Below, piece by piece: positions 44,547 to 52,933 of a DNA stretch of 64,000 nucleotides (within the stretch, counting starts at the first letter, position 1; every line of letters starts with the position of its first letter). The DNA comes from Erythrobacter sp. HKB08 (GTDB lineage Bacteria > Pseudomonadota > Alphaproteobacteria > Sphingomonadales > Sphingomonadaceae), in contig NZ_CP035310.1 in assembly GCF_004114695.1 (NCBI RefSeq), positions 1,657,501-1,721,500 on the forward strand, given 5' to 3'. The notes under the pieces are model-generated. The model worked only from the letters and a program-made list of their open reading frames with translations. It ran no database searches and was not told the origin of the DNA. The position numbers and the translations under genes are program-made.

Positions 44547-45245
44547 ATGCAGATTGTCGACCGTATCCTCACGATCATCATCACCGCCACGCTGACGAGT
44601 GCCGTCTGGATCGTGGCGGGCGGCTCCCTGATCGAGAACGCCACGGCGGACAGCCAGCGCGCTGCCACCCGCCCGGCGGAGGCCGCGCCGAGCCCGGTGC
44701 CGCCGATCGTACTCGGCAACGACAGCATGATGGAGCCCGGCGCTACCGATGCGGCCGATGCCGGCGGGCTCGATGTCGAGACGGTGGCAACGCCGGACGC
44801 GGACACGGCACGGCAGCTGATGGTGCCGGTCAAGAACATCCGCCCGGGCGATCTCACCGACACTTTCAGTGATACGCGTGGCGGCGGTGCCCGCATGCAT
44901 GAAGCGATCGACATCATGGCTCCGCGCGGGACGAGCGTTGTGGCTGCAGCGCCCGGCGTGGTCGAGAAGCTGTTCACCTCGAAGGCGGGCGGCAAGACGA
45001 TCTACGTCCGCTCGCCCGACCGCCTGACGATCCACTACTACGCGCATCTCGATGAGTATGCGCAGGGGCTGAAGGAAGGTCAGCGGGTCCGACGCGGGCA
45101 GCGCCTCGGCACGGTCGGCTCATCGGGCAATGCCGACGATGCCTCGCCTCACCTGCATTTCGCGATCCTCCAGACGACCGAGCAGGCCGAATGGTGGGAG
45201 CCGGCGAACGCGGTGAACCCCTTTCCGCTGCTGACCGACAGGTAG
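44547..45245 (+). CDS. M23 family peptidoglycan metalloendopeptidase
   Basis: A 232-residue exported or membrane-anchored LytM-type enzyme. An N-terminal hydrophobic helix (ILTIIITATLTSAVWIVAGG) acts as signal or anchor. An Ala/Pro/Asp-rich linker leads to the catalytic domain. The zinc ligands are H118 and D122 (HEAID) and H204 within HLHF, with H202 as the second catalytic histidine; YYAHLDEY matches the conserved HL segment. It would cut peptide cross-bridges of peptidoglycan. Co-transcription with the L,D-transpeptidase suggests paired cleavage and re-linking of the wall. Confidence 0.92.
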   Translation: MQIVDRILTIIITATLTSAVWIVAGGSLIENATADSQRAATRPAEAAPSPVPPIVLGNDSMMEPGATDAADAGGLDVETVATPDADTARQLMVPVKNIRPGDLTDTFSDTRGGGARMHEAIDIMAPRGTSVVAAAPGVVEKLFTSKAGGKTIYVRSPDRLTIHYYAHLDEYAQGLKEGQRVRRGQRLGTVGSSGNADDASPHLHFAILQTTEQAEWWEPANAVNPFPLLTDR

Positions 45246-45248
45246 CGT

Positions 45249-45629
45249 TTAGCCGGGGCGCGCCCCGCTGCGGCGCACGCAGCGCATCCGGCCTGCCTCG
45301 CCGTCCTTCTCGATGACCCGCAGCGTTCCGCTCGAAATTCGCTCGAAGCGCATGCCCTTCATCGGACCGCGGGTAAAAGTCACCGTATCGCCTGCGAGCA
45401 GGTATGTGCCCGAGCCTTCGTCGGTGTGATAGCTCGAGGCATTGTCGACCACGAAGCCCTTGCCGGGCAACTCCTGCCAGGCAAGCCCGCCTGCATCGCC
45501 CGGGAGCGAACAGACGTATTCGCCATGCGGCAGCGTACCGAGCCTGCCCGGCACGGCGGACAGCGGTGCGGTGAGGGCGATCGCGGTGCCCATGCAGGCG
45601 ATGGCGGAAAGAATTCGAGCGTGCTTCAT
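45249..45629 (-). CDS. Exported protein of unknown function
   Basis: A 126-residue secreted protein with signal peptide ILSAIACMGTAIALTAPLSA. The mature domain is beta-rich: LPHGEYVCSLPGDAGG, FVVDNASSYHTDEGSGTYLL, GDTVTFTRGPMKGMRFER, LRVIEKDGEAGRMRCVRR. The two cysteines near its ends could pair. It looks like a small lipocalin- or SH3-like fold, but I do not recognise a family. It is convergent with the M23 gene and divergent from efp. Confidence 0.7.
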   Translation of the reverse strand: MKHARILSAIACMGTAIALTAPLSAVPGRLGTLPHGEYVCSLPGDAGGLAWQELPGKGFVVDNASSYHTDEGSGTYLLAGDTVTFTRGPMKGMRFERISSGTLRVIEKDGEAGRMRCVRRSGARPG

Positions 45630-45760
45630 GCTGACCTTCGGATAGCGAAGCGGCGCGCCTAGCGCCAGCCGCCTTGCTCCGGAATGAAGGGTGGGCTAAA
45701 GGCGCGGGCCAATTCAGGCCGCCTGTGGCGGTCGCAATTCCTTATCGAAGGCTCTTTCCC

Positions 45761-46324
45761 ATGAAGATCAGCGGCGTGGACATCCGTCCGGGCAATATTC
45801 TCGAATACGAAGGCGGCATCTGGAAGGTCGCCAAGATCCAGCACACGCAGCCCGGCAAGGGCGGCGCCTACATGCAGGTCGAGATGAAGAACCTGCAGGA
45901 CGGCCGCAAGACCAACGTCCGCTTCCGCAGCGCCGACACGGTCGAGAAAGTGCGCCTCGATACGGCGGACTATCAGTTCCTTTACGAAGACGGCGACATG
46001 CTCGTTTTCATGGACCAGAACACATACGAGCAGATCAACCTGCCGTCCGACCTGCTGGGCGATGCGCGCCCGTTCCTGCAGGACGGCATGCAGGTGAAGC
46101 TCGAGCTGTGGGAAGAAAAGCCGATCTCGGTCGAACTCCCGCAGCAGGTCGAAGCCGAAATCGTCGAAGCCGACGCGGTGGTGAAGGGGCAGACCGCTTC
46201 CTCCAGCTACAAGCCGGCGGTTCTCGACAATGGCGTGCGTATCATGGTCCCGCCGCACATCGAAAGCGGCACGCGCATCATCGTTGACGTTTACGAGCAG
46301 AGCTACGTCGGCAAGGCCGGCTGA
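45761..46324 (+). CDS. efp: Elongation factor P
   Basis: EF-P binds between the ribosomal E and P sites and relieves stalling at proline stretches. The 187-residue protein has the KOW-like N-terminal domain and two OB domains. The functional loop is PGKGGA with K33 (E. coli numbering K34), the residue modified in many bacteria; no modification enzyme (EpmA or EarP) is in the window. The ATG at 45761 gives [12 protein letters not shown]; the longer open frame upstream is not family-like. Polyproline-containing proteins here, such as the E2 linker, are possible clients. Confidence 0.96.
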   Translation: MKISGVDIRPGNILEYEGGIWKVAKIQHTQPGKGGAYMQVEMKNLQDGRKTNVRFRSADTVEKVRLDTADYQFLYEDGDMLVFMDQNTYEQINLPSDLLGDARPFLQDGMQVKLELWEEKPISVELPQQVEAEIVEADAVVKGQTASSSYKPAVLDNGVRIMVPPHIESGTRIIVDVYEQSYVGKAG

Positions 46325-46349
46325 TACGCTCTCACCAAGGAGGTCGCTC

Positions 46350-46703
46350 ATGGCAGGTGCCGGTCATCCCAAGCTGGAAGGCATCGATATCGAGGGGAGT
46401 TACATCCTCGGAGTGATCTACGACGATGTCTCGCTGACGCTGGAAATGGATTTCCGCCTGAAGGAAAGCCATCCGAAATATGCGGAACCGGCAGAGGGCG
46501 AGGACGGTTGTTTCCGGCAGGGGTTCATTCGCTTTGCCGACATGGACGACCTCAGGCTGCGCAAGGCGAAAGCCGAAGAAGGCAAGGAAGTCGATTACAG
46601 CGACATCTATTCCGCTACCTTCGACGGCGATTATGCGAATATCGCCAGCGGCTGGGGTGAAATCGAATTGACGGCGCAATCGATCCAGATCGCGCTCGAC
46701 TAA
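46350..46703 (+). CDS. Conserved-looking acidic protein between efp and suhB
   Basis: A 117-residue protein without signal or membrane segment. It contains LEGIDIEGSYILGVIYDDVSLTLEMDFRL, a strand-rich start that ends in LTLEM, and a C-terminal half with QGFIRFADMDDLRL and SGWGEIELTAQSIQIALD. The second part resembles a small beta-sandwich. A consensus AAGGAGG lies seven bases before ATG 46350, so translation is well supported. The gene lies between efp and suhB with short gaps and is probably cotranscribed. Function and family are unknown to me. Confidence 0.78.
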   Translation: MAGAGHPKLEGIDIEGSYILGVIYDDVSLTLEMDFRLKESHPKYAEPAEGEDGCFRQGFIRFADMDDLRLRKAKAEEGKEVDYSDIYSATFDGDYANIASGWGEIELTAQSIQIALD

Positions 46704-46720
46704 CAGGAAGTAGTTTTATC

Positions 46721-47542
46721 ATGGTAGCCCTTCCGGGTGTAATCCGCGTCATGGAACGCGCCGCGCGCAAGGCGGGTGGTCGCCTGCGCCGCGACTTCGG
46801 CGAAATCGAGCACCTGCAGGTCAGCCGCAAGGGACCGGCGGACTTCGTCTCCAAGGCAGACATGCGCTCCGAACGCACGCTCTACGACGAGCTCAAGGCC
46901 GCGCGCCCCGACTGGGGCTTCCTGCTCGAGGAAGCGGGCGAGATCGAAGGCGATCCCGACCAGCCGCGCTGGGTCATCGACCCGCTCGACGGGACGAGCA
47001 ACTTCCTCCACGGCATTCCGCATTTCGCGATCAGCATCGCGGTGCAGGAACCCAAGCTCGGCGGCGGTGGCTGGGGCGATGTGACCTATGCGTGCATCTA
47101 CCAGCCGATCACCGACGAGACCTTCTGGGCAGAGAAATCGCGCGGCGCATGGCTGCACGATGGTCGCCTGCGCGTATCCTCGCGCCGAAACCTGTCGGAT
47201 TCGCTGATTGCGACCGGCATTCCCTTCCAGGGCGTCGGCAATTTCGAGGAATGGACGAAGATCTACCGCGCGATCGGGCCGGAAGTTGCAGGCATCCGCC
47301 GTTTCGGCGCCGCCTCGCTCGACCTCGCCTGGGTCGCGGCAGGCCGCTTCGACGGATACTGGGAAAGCTCGCTCAGTCCTTGGGACACGGCGGCAGGGTG
47401 CCTTTTGGTGCGCGAGGCGGGCGGTTTCGTGAGCGACTATCGCGGTCGCAGCCAGCCGATCCACGACGAAACCATCCTTGCGGCGAACGACCAGCTTCAC
47501 ACCAGGCTCCACAAGCTGCTGGCCGGAGCGCTTAAGGCTTGA
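46721..47542 (+). CDS. suhB: Inositol-1-monophosphatase family protein SuhB
   Basis: A 273-residue Mg-dependent phosphatase of the IMPase family. Motif A is WVIDPLDGTSNFLHG (DPxDGT metal site), motif B is SPWDTAAGCLLVREAGG near the C-terminus, and the conserved glutamate is in LEEAGEIEG. SuhB-type members hydrolyse myo-inositol 1-phosphate and in enterobacteria also take part in ribosomal RNA antitermination complexes. It starts 17 bases after the preceding gene. Confidence 0.93.
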   Translation: MVALPGVIRVMERAARKAGGRLRRDFGEIEHLQVSRKGPADFVSKADMRSERTLYDELKAARPDWGFLLEEAGEIEGDPDQPRWVIDPLDGTSNFLHGIPHFAISIAVQEPKLGGGGWGDVTYACIYQPITDETFWAEKSRGAWLHDGRLRVSSRRNLSDSLIATGIPFQGVGNFEEWTKIYRAIGPEVAGIRRFGAASLDLAWVAAGRFDGYWESSLSPWDTAAGCLLVREAGGFVSDYRGRSQPIHDETILAANDQLHTRLHKLLAGALKA

Positions 47543-47551
47543 TGACGGTTT

Positions 47552-47573
47552 GCGGCGCGGCTATCCGCGCCGC
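47552..47573 (+). terminator. Perfect 9-bp GC hairpin after suhB
   Basis: GCGGCGCGG (47552-47560), loop CTAT, CCGCGCCGC (47565-47573) lies 9 bases after the suhB stop and just before tRNA-Leu. There is no T-run. It may terminate the efp-suhB transcript or guide tRNA 5' processing. Confidence 0.6.
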
Positions 47574-47585
47574 TCCCGCAGAAGT

Positions 47586-47670
47586 GCCCCTGTGGCGGAA
47601 TCGGTAGACGCGAGCGACTCAAAATCGCTTTTCTTCGGAAGTGCCCGTTCGAGTCGGGCCAGGGGCACCA
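47586..47670 (+). tRNA. tRNA-Leu (anticodon CAA)
   Basis: The 85-nt class II tRNA has acceptor GCCCCTG/CAGGGGC, an anticodon loop CTCAAAA giving CAA (codon TTG), a long variable arm (TTTTCTTCGGAAGT region), a T arm with GTTCGAGTC, and an encoded CCA. Confidence 0.97.
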
Positions 47671-47682
47671 GATTTCTTAGCG

Positions 47683-48732
47683 CTAGTCCACCGCGATCCG
47701 CACCTTGACGACGCCGTCCTCACGGCTGTCGAACAGGCGATAGGCTTCCGCGCCTTCCGATAGCGAGAAATCGTGGCTGAACAGGCCATCGGCTTTCACG
47801 CGGCCCTGCTGCACAAGCGGGACGAGATGGGGCCACATGTTCTGCACGTCGCACACCCCGCCACGCACGGTCACGTTCTTGAACAGGATGAGCGGCAGGG
47901 GGAGGGTGTCCTCCGGCTCGGGAATGCCGATGAAGCTCGCGTTTCCGCGATGCGCGACGATCGGCAGGACGCTGGCAATGGCACCGCTTGCGCCCGAGGC
48001 TTCGAAGACCGAATCCGCACCGCGGCCACCGGTCAACTCGCGTACCTGCTTCTGCAGGTCTACTCCGGGCGATAGCGTCGTCGCGCCAAGCTTTTCCGCC
48101 ATTTCGCGGCGGGAGGCGACCGGATCGATCGCGATGACCTGCGCCGCCCCGAGCGCATAGGCCAGTTCCACGCCGATCAGCCCGATCGGGCCGAGGCCGA
48201 CGACCGCGACAGTCCCGCCCGGTTTCGGCTCAGCGCGCGTCAGGCCGAAATAGGCGGTCGCCATTGCATCGGTCAGCAGCATCGCCTGGTCGTCGGTCAG
48301 CCCGTCGGTCGAGTAGAGCGTGCGGTCGGCATTGGGGACGCAGACATACTCCGCCTGTCCGCCCTCGAGACCCGGCCCGATGCCGAATGCAGTCGCAACC
48401 GGGCACTCCATCGTCCGGCCCGTCTTACACGCCGGGCAGTTGCCACAGCCGGTCCCTCCGGCCGCCAGCACCTTGTCGCCGACCTTGAAGCTGTGAACCT
48501 CGGGCCCGGCTTCGACCACTTCGCCGATGAATTCGTGACCGCAGCAGAATTTCGGGCTGTCGGCGCCATATTCGGTGCTGCCGATATGTGCGCCGTGGTA
48601 CATGTGAAGGTCGCTGCCGCAGATCGAGCAGGACGAAACCTTCAGGATCGCGCTGTTCGGGCTGCGCAATTCGGGATCGTCGTAGCTCTCGTAGCGAATG
48701 TCTCGCGGCCCGTGGAACACCAGTGCTTTCAT
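47683..48732 (-). CDS. Zinc-dependent alcohol dehydrogenase (MDR superfamily)
   Basis: A 349-residue medium-chain dehydrogenase. The catalytic zinc ligands are in the CSICGSD and GHEFIGEVV segments, and the structural zinc is in the four-cysteine loop CGNCPACKTGRTMEC. The Rossmann NAD(P) site is VAVVGLGPIGLIGVEL. The general resemblance is to threonine/alcohol and formaldehyde-type dehydrogenases, but the substrate cannot be named. The ATG at 48732 is preceded by GGAGAGG. A longer open frame upstream is rejected. It is convergent with tRNA-Leu and divergent from the SLC13 gene. Confidence 0.9.
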   Translation of the reverse strand: MKALVFHGPRDIRYESYDDPELRSPNSAILKVSSCSICGSDLHMYHGAHIGSTEYGADSPKFCCGHEFIGEVVEAGPEVHSFKVGDKVLAAGGTGCGNCPACKTGRTMECPVATAFGIGPGLEGGQAEYVCVPNADRTLYSTDGLTDDQAMLLTDAMATAYFGLTRAEPKPGGTVAVVGLGPIGLIGVELAYALGAAQVIAIDPVASRREMAEKLGATTLSPGVDLQKQVRELTGGRGADSVFEASGASGAIASVLPIVAHRGNASFIGIPEPEDTLPLPLILFKNVTVRGGVCDVQNMWPHLVPLVQQGRVKADGLFSHDFSLSEGAEAYRLFDSREDGVVKVRIAVD

Positions 48733-48849
48733 GCGTAACCTCTCCTTGGGAAAGCACCGTGCGCCAAGCGCAATGCCTTTGTCCATCTTCCTCTGCGCAC
48801 AGAAATCGCTTGAATTGCTGGTGGGGGTTGGCAAACCTTGGCGGCGTAG

Positions 48850-50649
48850 ATGATCGACCTTCCATCACCGCACGCGATCGCAGCCATGGTTGTGACAGTC
48901 GCGATGTTCGTCGGTTTCATCCGGGGGCGGATGTCGATCGAGATCATCTCGCTGCTCACCATCGCGGTCATCGCGGTCGGCCTTTATTTCTTCCCGCTGC
49001 CGAACACCGACCCGACCGACGGGTTGCAGCTCGCTTTCTCGGGCTTCGGCCATTACGCGTTGATCACGATCTGCGCGCTGATGATCATGGGGCGGGGGCT
49101 CGTCGTGACAGGGGCGCTGGAGCCTGCCGCGCGCTTCCTCGAAGGCGTGTTCAAGTGGAACCTGCAACTCGGCCTGCTGTTCTCGCTGCTGATCGCCTTC
49201 GCGTTGTCGATGGGCGTCAACAACACGCCGGTGCTCGTCCTGCTCATCCCGATTTTCGCGGCGCTGGCGGCCAAGGGGGCGCTGCCGACATCGCAGACGC
49301 TGATGCCGCTCAATGCTGCATCGCTGCTCGGCGGGCTTGCCACGACCATTGGTACCTCGACCAACATCCTCGTCGTTTCCATCGCGGTCGACCTTGGGAT
49401 GGAGCGTATGGGCGTGTTCCACTACACGCCGATCGTGCTCGCCGCCTCGCTCGTGGCGCTGCCGTACATCTGGCTCGTCATGCCGCGGATGCTGCATGAC
49501 AACACGGTCGAGACTTCGCATGCAGAGCGGCGGTTCCGCAGCCGCCTTCGGATCGGCCCGGAAAGCGCGCTGATCGGGCAGGACCGCGGGTCCATCCAGC
49601 CGCAGCTGCCGGAGGGGATCGAATTCCACGACCTCGGCCCGGGCAAGATCGAGCGCGACCAGCGGCTTAATATCTCGGGCACGCACGAAGCTCTCGAGGA
49701 TGCGATGCGCACATTGCGCGGCGAAGTCGCGCCGACCTGGGTGCTTGACCGTATTCGCCGCCGGTCGAGCGAGATCGGCGAGGACATTACCGTTGTCGAG
49801 ATGACGGTCACGGCGGATTCGCGCCTCGTCTCGCGCAGCCTGCCGACTTCGGGCATCGCCGATCTTTACGGCGTCGCGGTCCTCGGCATCCACCGCCCGG
49901 AACGTATCCTCGGCGAGAAGAACGAATATAGCGAAGGCGGCGACCTACGCATTCGTGAAGGCGACGTCCTGCTGGTCATGGGCCTCACGGGCGACCTGCA
50001 GGAATTCGCGCGCAGCGACAGCCTGCTGATGCTCGAAGGTGCGCGCGAGCTTCCGCGTCGTTCCAAGGCGCTGCTTTCGGCCGTAATCATGGGCGGCGCG
50101 GTCGGCACGGCATCGATCGGCCTGTTCCCGATCGCCATCTCGGCACTTGCCGGTGCGATCCTCATGTTCCTGACCGGTTGCGTCAAATTCGACCGCGTCG
50201 GCAAGGCACTGTCTGCACAGGTCATCGTGCTGGTCGCAGCCAGTATCGCGCTTGGCCGGATCATCGATGAAAGCGGCGCGGCGGAATGGCTCGGCACGGT
50301 GCTCGCAGCCGGTCTGGGCAGCCTTGCGCCTGCCGCGGTCCTTGCCGCGATCATGATATTCGTGACGGTGCTGACGAACTTCGCGTCCAACGCCACGGCG
50401 GCAACAGTTGGTACGCCGATCGCCTTCAGCATTGCGGACAAGCTCGACTTGCCGCCCGAGCCGCTGATCCTCGCCGTGCTGTTCGGCTGCAACCTCTGCT
50501 ATGCGACGCCGATCGCCTACCAGACAAACATGCTGATAATGGCGGAGGGCAGCTACGACTTTAAAGACTACGTGCGCACCGGTGTTCCGCTGGTCGTGCT
50601 GATGGTGATGACGCTCTCCATCCTGCTTGTGATCAGCTACGGGCTGTGA
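48850..50649 (+). CDS. SLC13-type permease with cytoplasmic RCK-C (TrkA-C) domain
   Basis: A 599-residue inner-membrane transporter. The first half has about six helices including GLVVTGALEPAARFLE and the transport motif SLLGGLATTIGTSTNILVVS. The cytoplasmic middle (about 225-410) contains an RCK/TrkA-C-like fold (SLPTSGIADLYGVAVLGIHR, RIREGDVLLVMGLTGDL). The second membrane half has the mirrored NFASNATAATVGTPIAFSIA. SLC13 relatives carry dicarboxylates, sulfate or other anions with Na+; the substrate is not determined. A neighbouring exported amidohydrolase follows after 89 bases. Confidence 0.9.
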   Translation: MIDLPSPHAIAAMVVTVAMFVGFIRGRMSIEIISLLTIAVIAVGLYFFPLPNTDPTDGLQLAFSGFGHYALITICALMIMGRGLVVTGALEPAARFLEGVFKWNLQLGLLFSLLIAFALSMGVNNTPVLVLLIPIFAALAAKGALPTSQTLMPLNAASLLGGLATTIGTSTNILVVSIAVDLGMERMGVFHYTPIVLAASLVALPYIWLVMPRMLHDNTVETSHAERRFRSRLRIGPESALIGQDRGSIQPQLPEGIEFHDLGPGKIERDQRLNISGTHEALEDAMRTLRGEVAPTWVLDRIRRRSSEIGEDITVVEMTVTADSRLVSRSLPTSGIADLYGVAVLGIHRPERILGEKNEYSEGGDLRIREGDVLLVMGLTGDLQEFARSDSLLMLEGARELPRRSKALLSAVIMGGAVGTASIGLFPIAISALAGAILMFLTGCVKFDRVGKALSAQVIVLVAASIALGRIIDESGAAEWLGTVLAAGLGSLAPAAVLAAIMIFVTVLTNFASNATAATVGTPIAFSIADKLDLPPEPLILAVLFGCNLCYATPIAYQTNMLIMAEGSYDFKDYVRTGVPLVVLMVMTLSILLVISYGL

Positions 50650-50738
50650 CCGGCAAGCAGGCGCGAACAGCGTAACATGCGTAACTTTCCAACCGACCGG
50701 ACAAGGGTCGGGACACAGAACCGAAACGGGGACGAGAC

Positions 50739-52067
50739 ATGACGAGACTGGCACTTCTGGCAGGGGCCGCGACGCTCCTTTGGGCTCCGTCAGCGCAGGC
50801 GGACGACTTGCGCACAGACCTTGCCGCCGACATGCCCGAGCTGATGGAGCTCTACCGCGACCTCCATGCCAACCCTGAGCTCAGCTTCCAGGAGTTCGAG
50901 ACTGCCGCCAAGCTCGCCGAGCGCTTCCGCGAAATGGGTTTCGAGACGACCGAGAAAGTCGGCCAGACCGGCGTCGTCGGCGTGATGAAGAACGGCGATG
51001 GGCCGGTCGTCATGCTGCGCGCCGACATGGACGGACTTCCGGTGATCGAGCAGACCGGGCTCGAATATGCCTCGAAGCGCGTCGCGACCCCGGCCTCGGG
51101 CGTCGAGACGGGTGTGATGCATGCCTGCGGGCACGACACGCACATGACCGGCCTCATCGGCGCGGCGCAATTGCTGGTTGACCGGAAGGACGAATGGTCG
51201 GGTACCGTGGTGCTGATCCTTCAACCTGCGGAGGAACTCGGCGAGGGCGCGCTCGCGATGCTCGAAGACGGTCTCTACGAACGCTTCCCCAAGCCGGACT
51301 ACGTGCTCGCCTTCCATGACGCGGCGCAGTTCCCGGCAGGGATGATCGGCTATTCGCCCGGCTATGCGCTGGCCAATGTCGACAGCGTGGACATCACCGT
51401 CCCGGGTGTCGGTGGGCATGGTGCCTATCCGCACACGACCAAGGACCCGATCGTGCTCGCCAGTGCGATCGTGATGAAGCTGCAGACGCTGGTCAGCCGC
51501 GAGAGCAGCCCGCTCGATCCGGCTGTCGTGACGGTCGGCAGCTTCCACGCGGGCGCCAAGCACAACATCATCTCCGACGAGGCGAAGCTGCAGCTTACCG
51601 TGCGTTCCTATTCGGATGAATCGCGCAAGCTGCTGCTCGACGGCATCGCGCGGATTGCGAAGGGCGAGGCGATGGCTGCCGGCATGCCGGAAGACAAGAT
51701 GCCGACCGTCACGGTCGCCGATCCCTACACGCCCTCGACCTTCAACACGCCCGACTTCACCGAGACCGTCATGGCCGGTTTCCGCGAGCGCTTCGGCAAT
51801 GAGCGCGTGATGCAGGTACCATCGGTCATGGGAGGTGAGGATTTCGGCCAGTTCCTCCGGGCCGATCCGGACGGCGTGAAATCGCTCATCTTCTGGATCG
51901 GCGGGGTGCCGCAGGACCAGTTCGAGAAGGCCCAGGCGGGCGAGGGCAGCCTGCCGTCGCTCCACAGCCCGTTCTGGTCGCCAGATGCGGAAAAGGTCGT
52001 TGCCACCGGTGCCGAGGCGCTGGCGAGCGCCACGCTCGACCTGCTCAAGCCGCAGTCGGGCGGATAA
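50739..52067 (+). CDS. Exported M20 family amidohydrolase/peptidase
   Basis: A 442-residue M20-type metallohydrolase with a signal peptide (LALLAGAATLLWAPSAQA, cleaved before DD), so it should act in the periplasm. The catalytic core includes the zinc motif HACGHDTH (H128, C130, H132, D133), the glutamate pair in QPAEELGEGA, and the dimerisation domain (GVGGHGAYPHTTKDPIVLAS). The cysteine in the HACGH motif is typical of amino-acid amidohydrolases such as hippurate and IAA-amide hydrolases. The exact amide substrate is unknown. Confidence 0.93.
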   Translation: MTRLALLAGAATLLWAPSAQADDLRTDLAADMPELMELYRDLHANPELSFQEFETAAKLAERFREMGFETTEKVGQTGVVGVMKNGDGPVVMLRADMDGLPVIEQTGLEYASKRVATPASGVETGVMHACGHDTHMTGLIGAAQLLVDRKDEWSGTVVLILQPAEELGEGALAMLEDGLYERFPKPDYVLAFHDAAQFPAGMIGYSPGYALANVDSVDITVPGVGGHGAYPHTTKDPIVLASAIVMKLQTLVSRESSPLDPAVVTVGSFHAGAKHNIISDEAKLQLTVRSYSDESRKLLLDGIARIAKGEAMAAGMPEDKMPTVTVADPYTPSTFNTPDFTETVMAGFRERFGNERVMQVPSVMGGEDFGQFLRADPDGVKSLIFWIGGVPQDQFEKAQAGEGSLPSLHSPFWSPDAEKVVATGAEALASATLDLLKPQSGG

Positions 52068-52070
52068 GGC

Positions 52071-52556
52071 CTAGAAGTCGGTCGCCTCGCCGCCGCCCGA
52101 TCGTTCGAGCGAAGCGAACGAGGCCGACTGGATCTGGCGCTCGTCGTCTTCCGGATTCACATTCGCATTGATCATGCGCAGCAGGGCTTCCTGCTGTTCG
52201 TGCGACATTGCCTGGAACTGCTCGAGGGTGATGCCGAGCGCTTCGAGCTTCTTCACCCAAGCCGGGGTCGTGCCGCTTCGCAGGCCGCGCGCTTCGAACT
52301 CGAACGGGCCGGAATACCCGCCGGAAGAAGAATAGGACGAGCCGTTCTGCCTGCTCACGCCGCTGGCCTTGATCGTAAGCTTCGGTGCTTCTACCTCGCG
52401 CACGGCTACCGCGACATTGTCTGCTTGCTTGGCAACCGCCTCGCGTTTCGCGCTGTCGCCCATGATCGCGATGCCGCCGGTAAGCGCGACAGTGACGATC
52501 GCGAAATGGCGATACATCTTGAGGTCCTTCGACCAGCTTTTCTGCCGCTTTGCCAT
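52071..52556 (-). CDS. Membrane-anchored protein of unknown function
   Basis: A 161-residue protein with a basic N-terminus (MAKRQKSWSKDLKMYRH) and one hydrophobic segment (FAIVTVALTGGIAIMG, about 18-33), which anchors it or acts as a signal. The rest contains a Ser/Gly-rich linker (QNGSSYSSSGGYSG) and a helical region WVKKLEALGITLEQFQAMSHEQQEALLRMI that resembles a short helical interaction module. No family is recognised. It is convergent with the M20 gene (three bases). There is no good ribosome-binding site. Confidence 0.65.
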   Translation of the reverse strand: MAKRQKSWSKDLKMYRHFAIVTVALTGGIAIMGDSAKREAVAKQADNVAVAVREVEAPKLTIKASGVSRQNGSSYSSSGGYSGPFEFEARGLRSGTTPAWVKKLEALGITLEQFQAMSHEQQEALLRMINANVNPEDDERQIQSASFASLERSGGGEATDF

Positions 52557-52633
52557 GAGGGGCGCTTACAACCGCCGCGTTAACCATGCTCTCGCGACTA
52601 TGGTTAAGGGGATCTTGCCGGCCCGATAATTTG

Positions 52634-52666
52634 ACGGCCGCCGGAGCGCTATGCTCCGACGGCCGT
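52634..52666. terminator. Hairpin upstream of the unknown membrane protein
   Basis: ACGGCCGCCGGAGC (52634-52647) pairs with GCTCCGACGGCCGT (52653-52666) with one mismatch and a five-base loop. It is 32 bases beyond the 55-residue gene's stop on the minus strand and probably ends the aceA transcript. No T-run is present. Confidence 0.6.
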
Positions 52667-52697
52667 ATCTCCTCCCCAGGAGACTTGGTGCAGCGCC

Positions 52698-52865
52698 CTA
52701 GCTGTAGGTGCCGAGGCGGTGATGCAGGGCGTTGATCTTCGCGAGTTCCTCGCGGTCGTCTGTCGTCTTGGCGTAGGCGGCAAGCGCCGTGCGCAGGAGC
52801 CTGAAGTCGGCGGTGGAGAGCAGGGCGCGTGCCCGTCCCGGTTCAGGTTTCGCTTCGGTCGTCAT
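52698..52865 (-). CDS. Small protein of 55 residues downstream of aceA
   Basis: A short frame with ATG 52865 and TAG 52698-52700. It has an excellent ribosome-binding site, AAGGAGG, six bases upstream. The product begins MTTEAKPEPGRARALLST and continues with a helix-rich stretch (ADFRLLRTALAAYAKTTDDR, EELAKINALHHRLG). It has no signal or membrane segment and I recognise no family. It follows aceA by 68 bases on the same strand, so it is probably in the same transcript, and it may relate to glyoxylate-shunt control. Confidence 0.68.
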   Translation of the reverse strand: MTTEAKPEPGRARALLSTADFRLLRTALAAYAKTTDDREELAKINALHHRLGTYS

Positions 52866-52933
52866 ATCGGCCTCCTTTCCGGCCTTTTCTGAGGTGCCCG
52901 GGGCAGCCTCGAACTGGTTCCCAGCGGGCTGCG

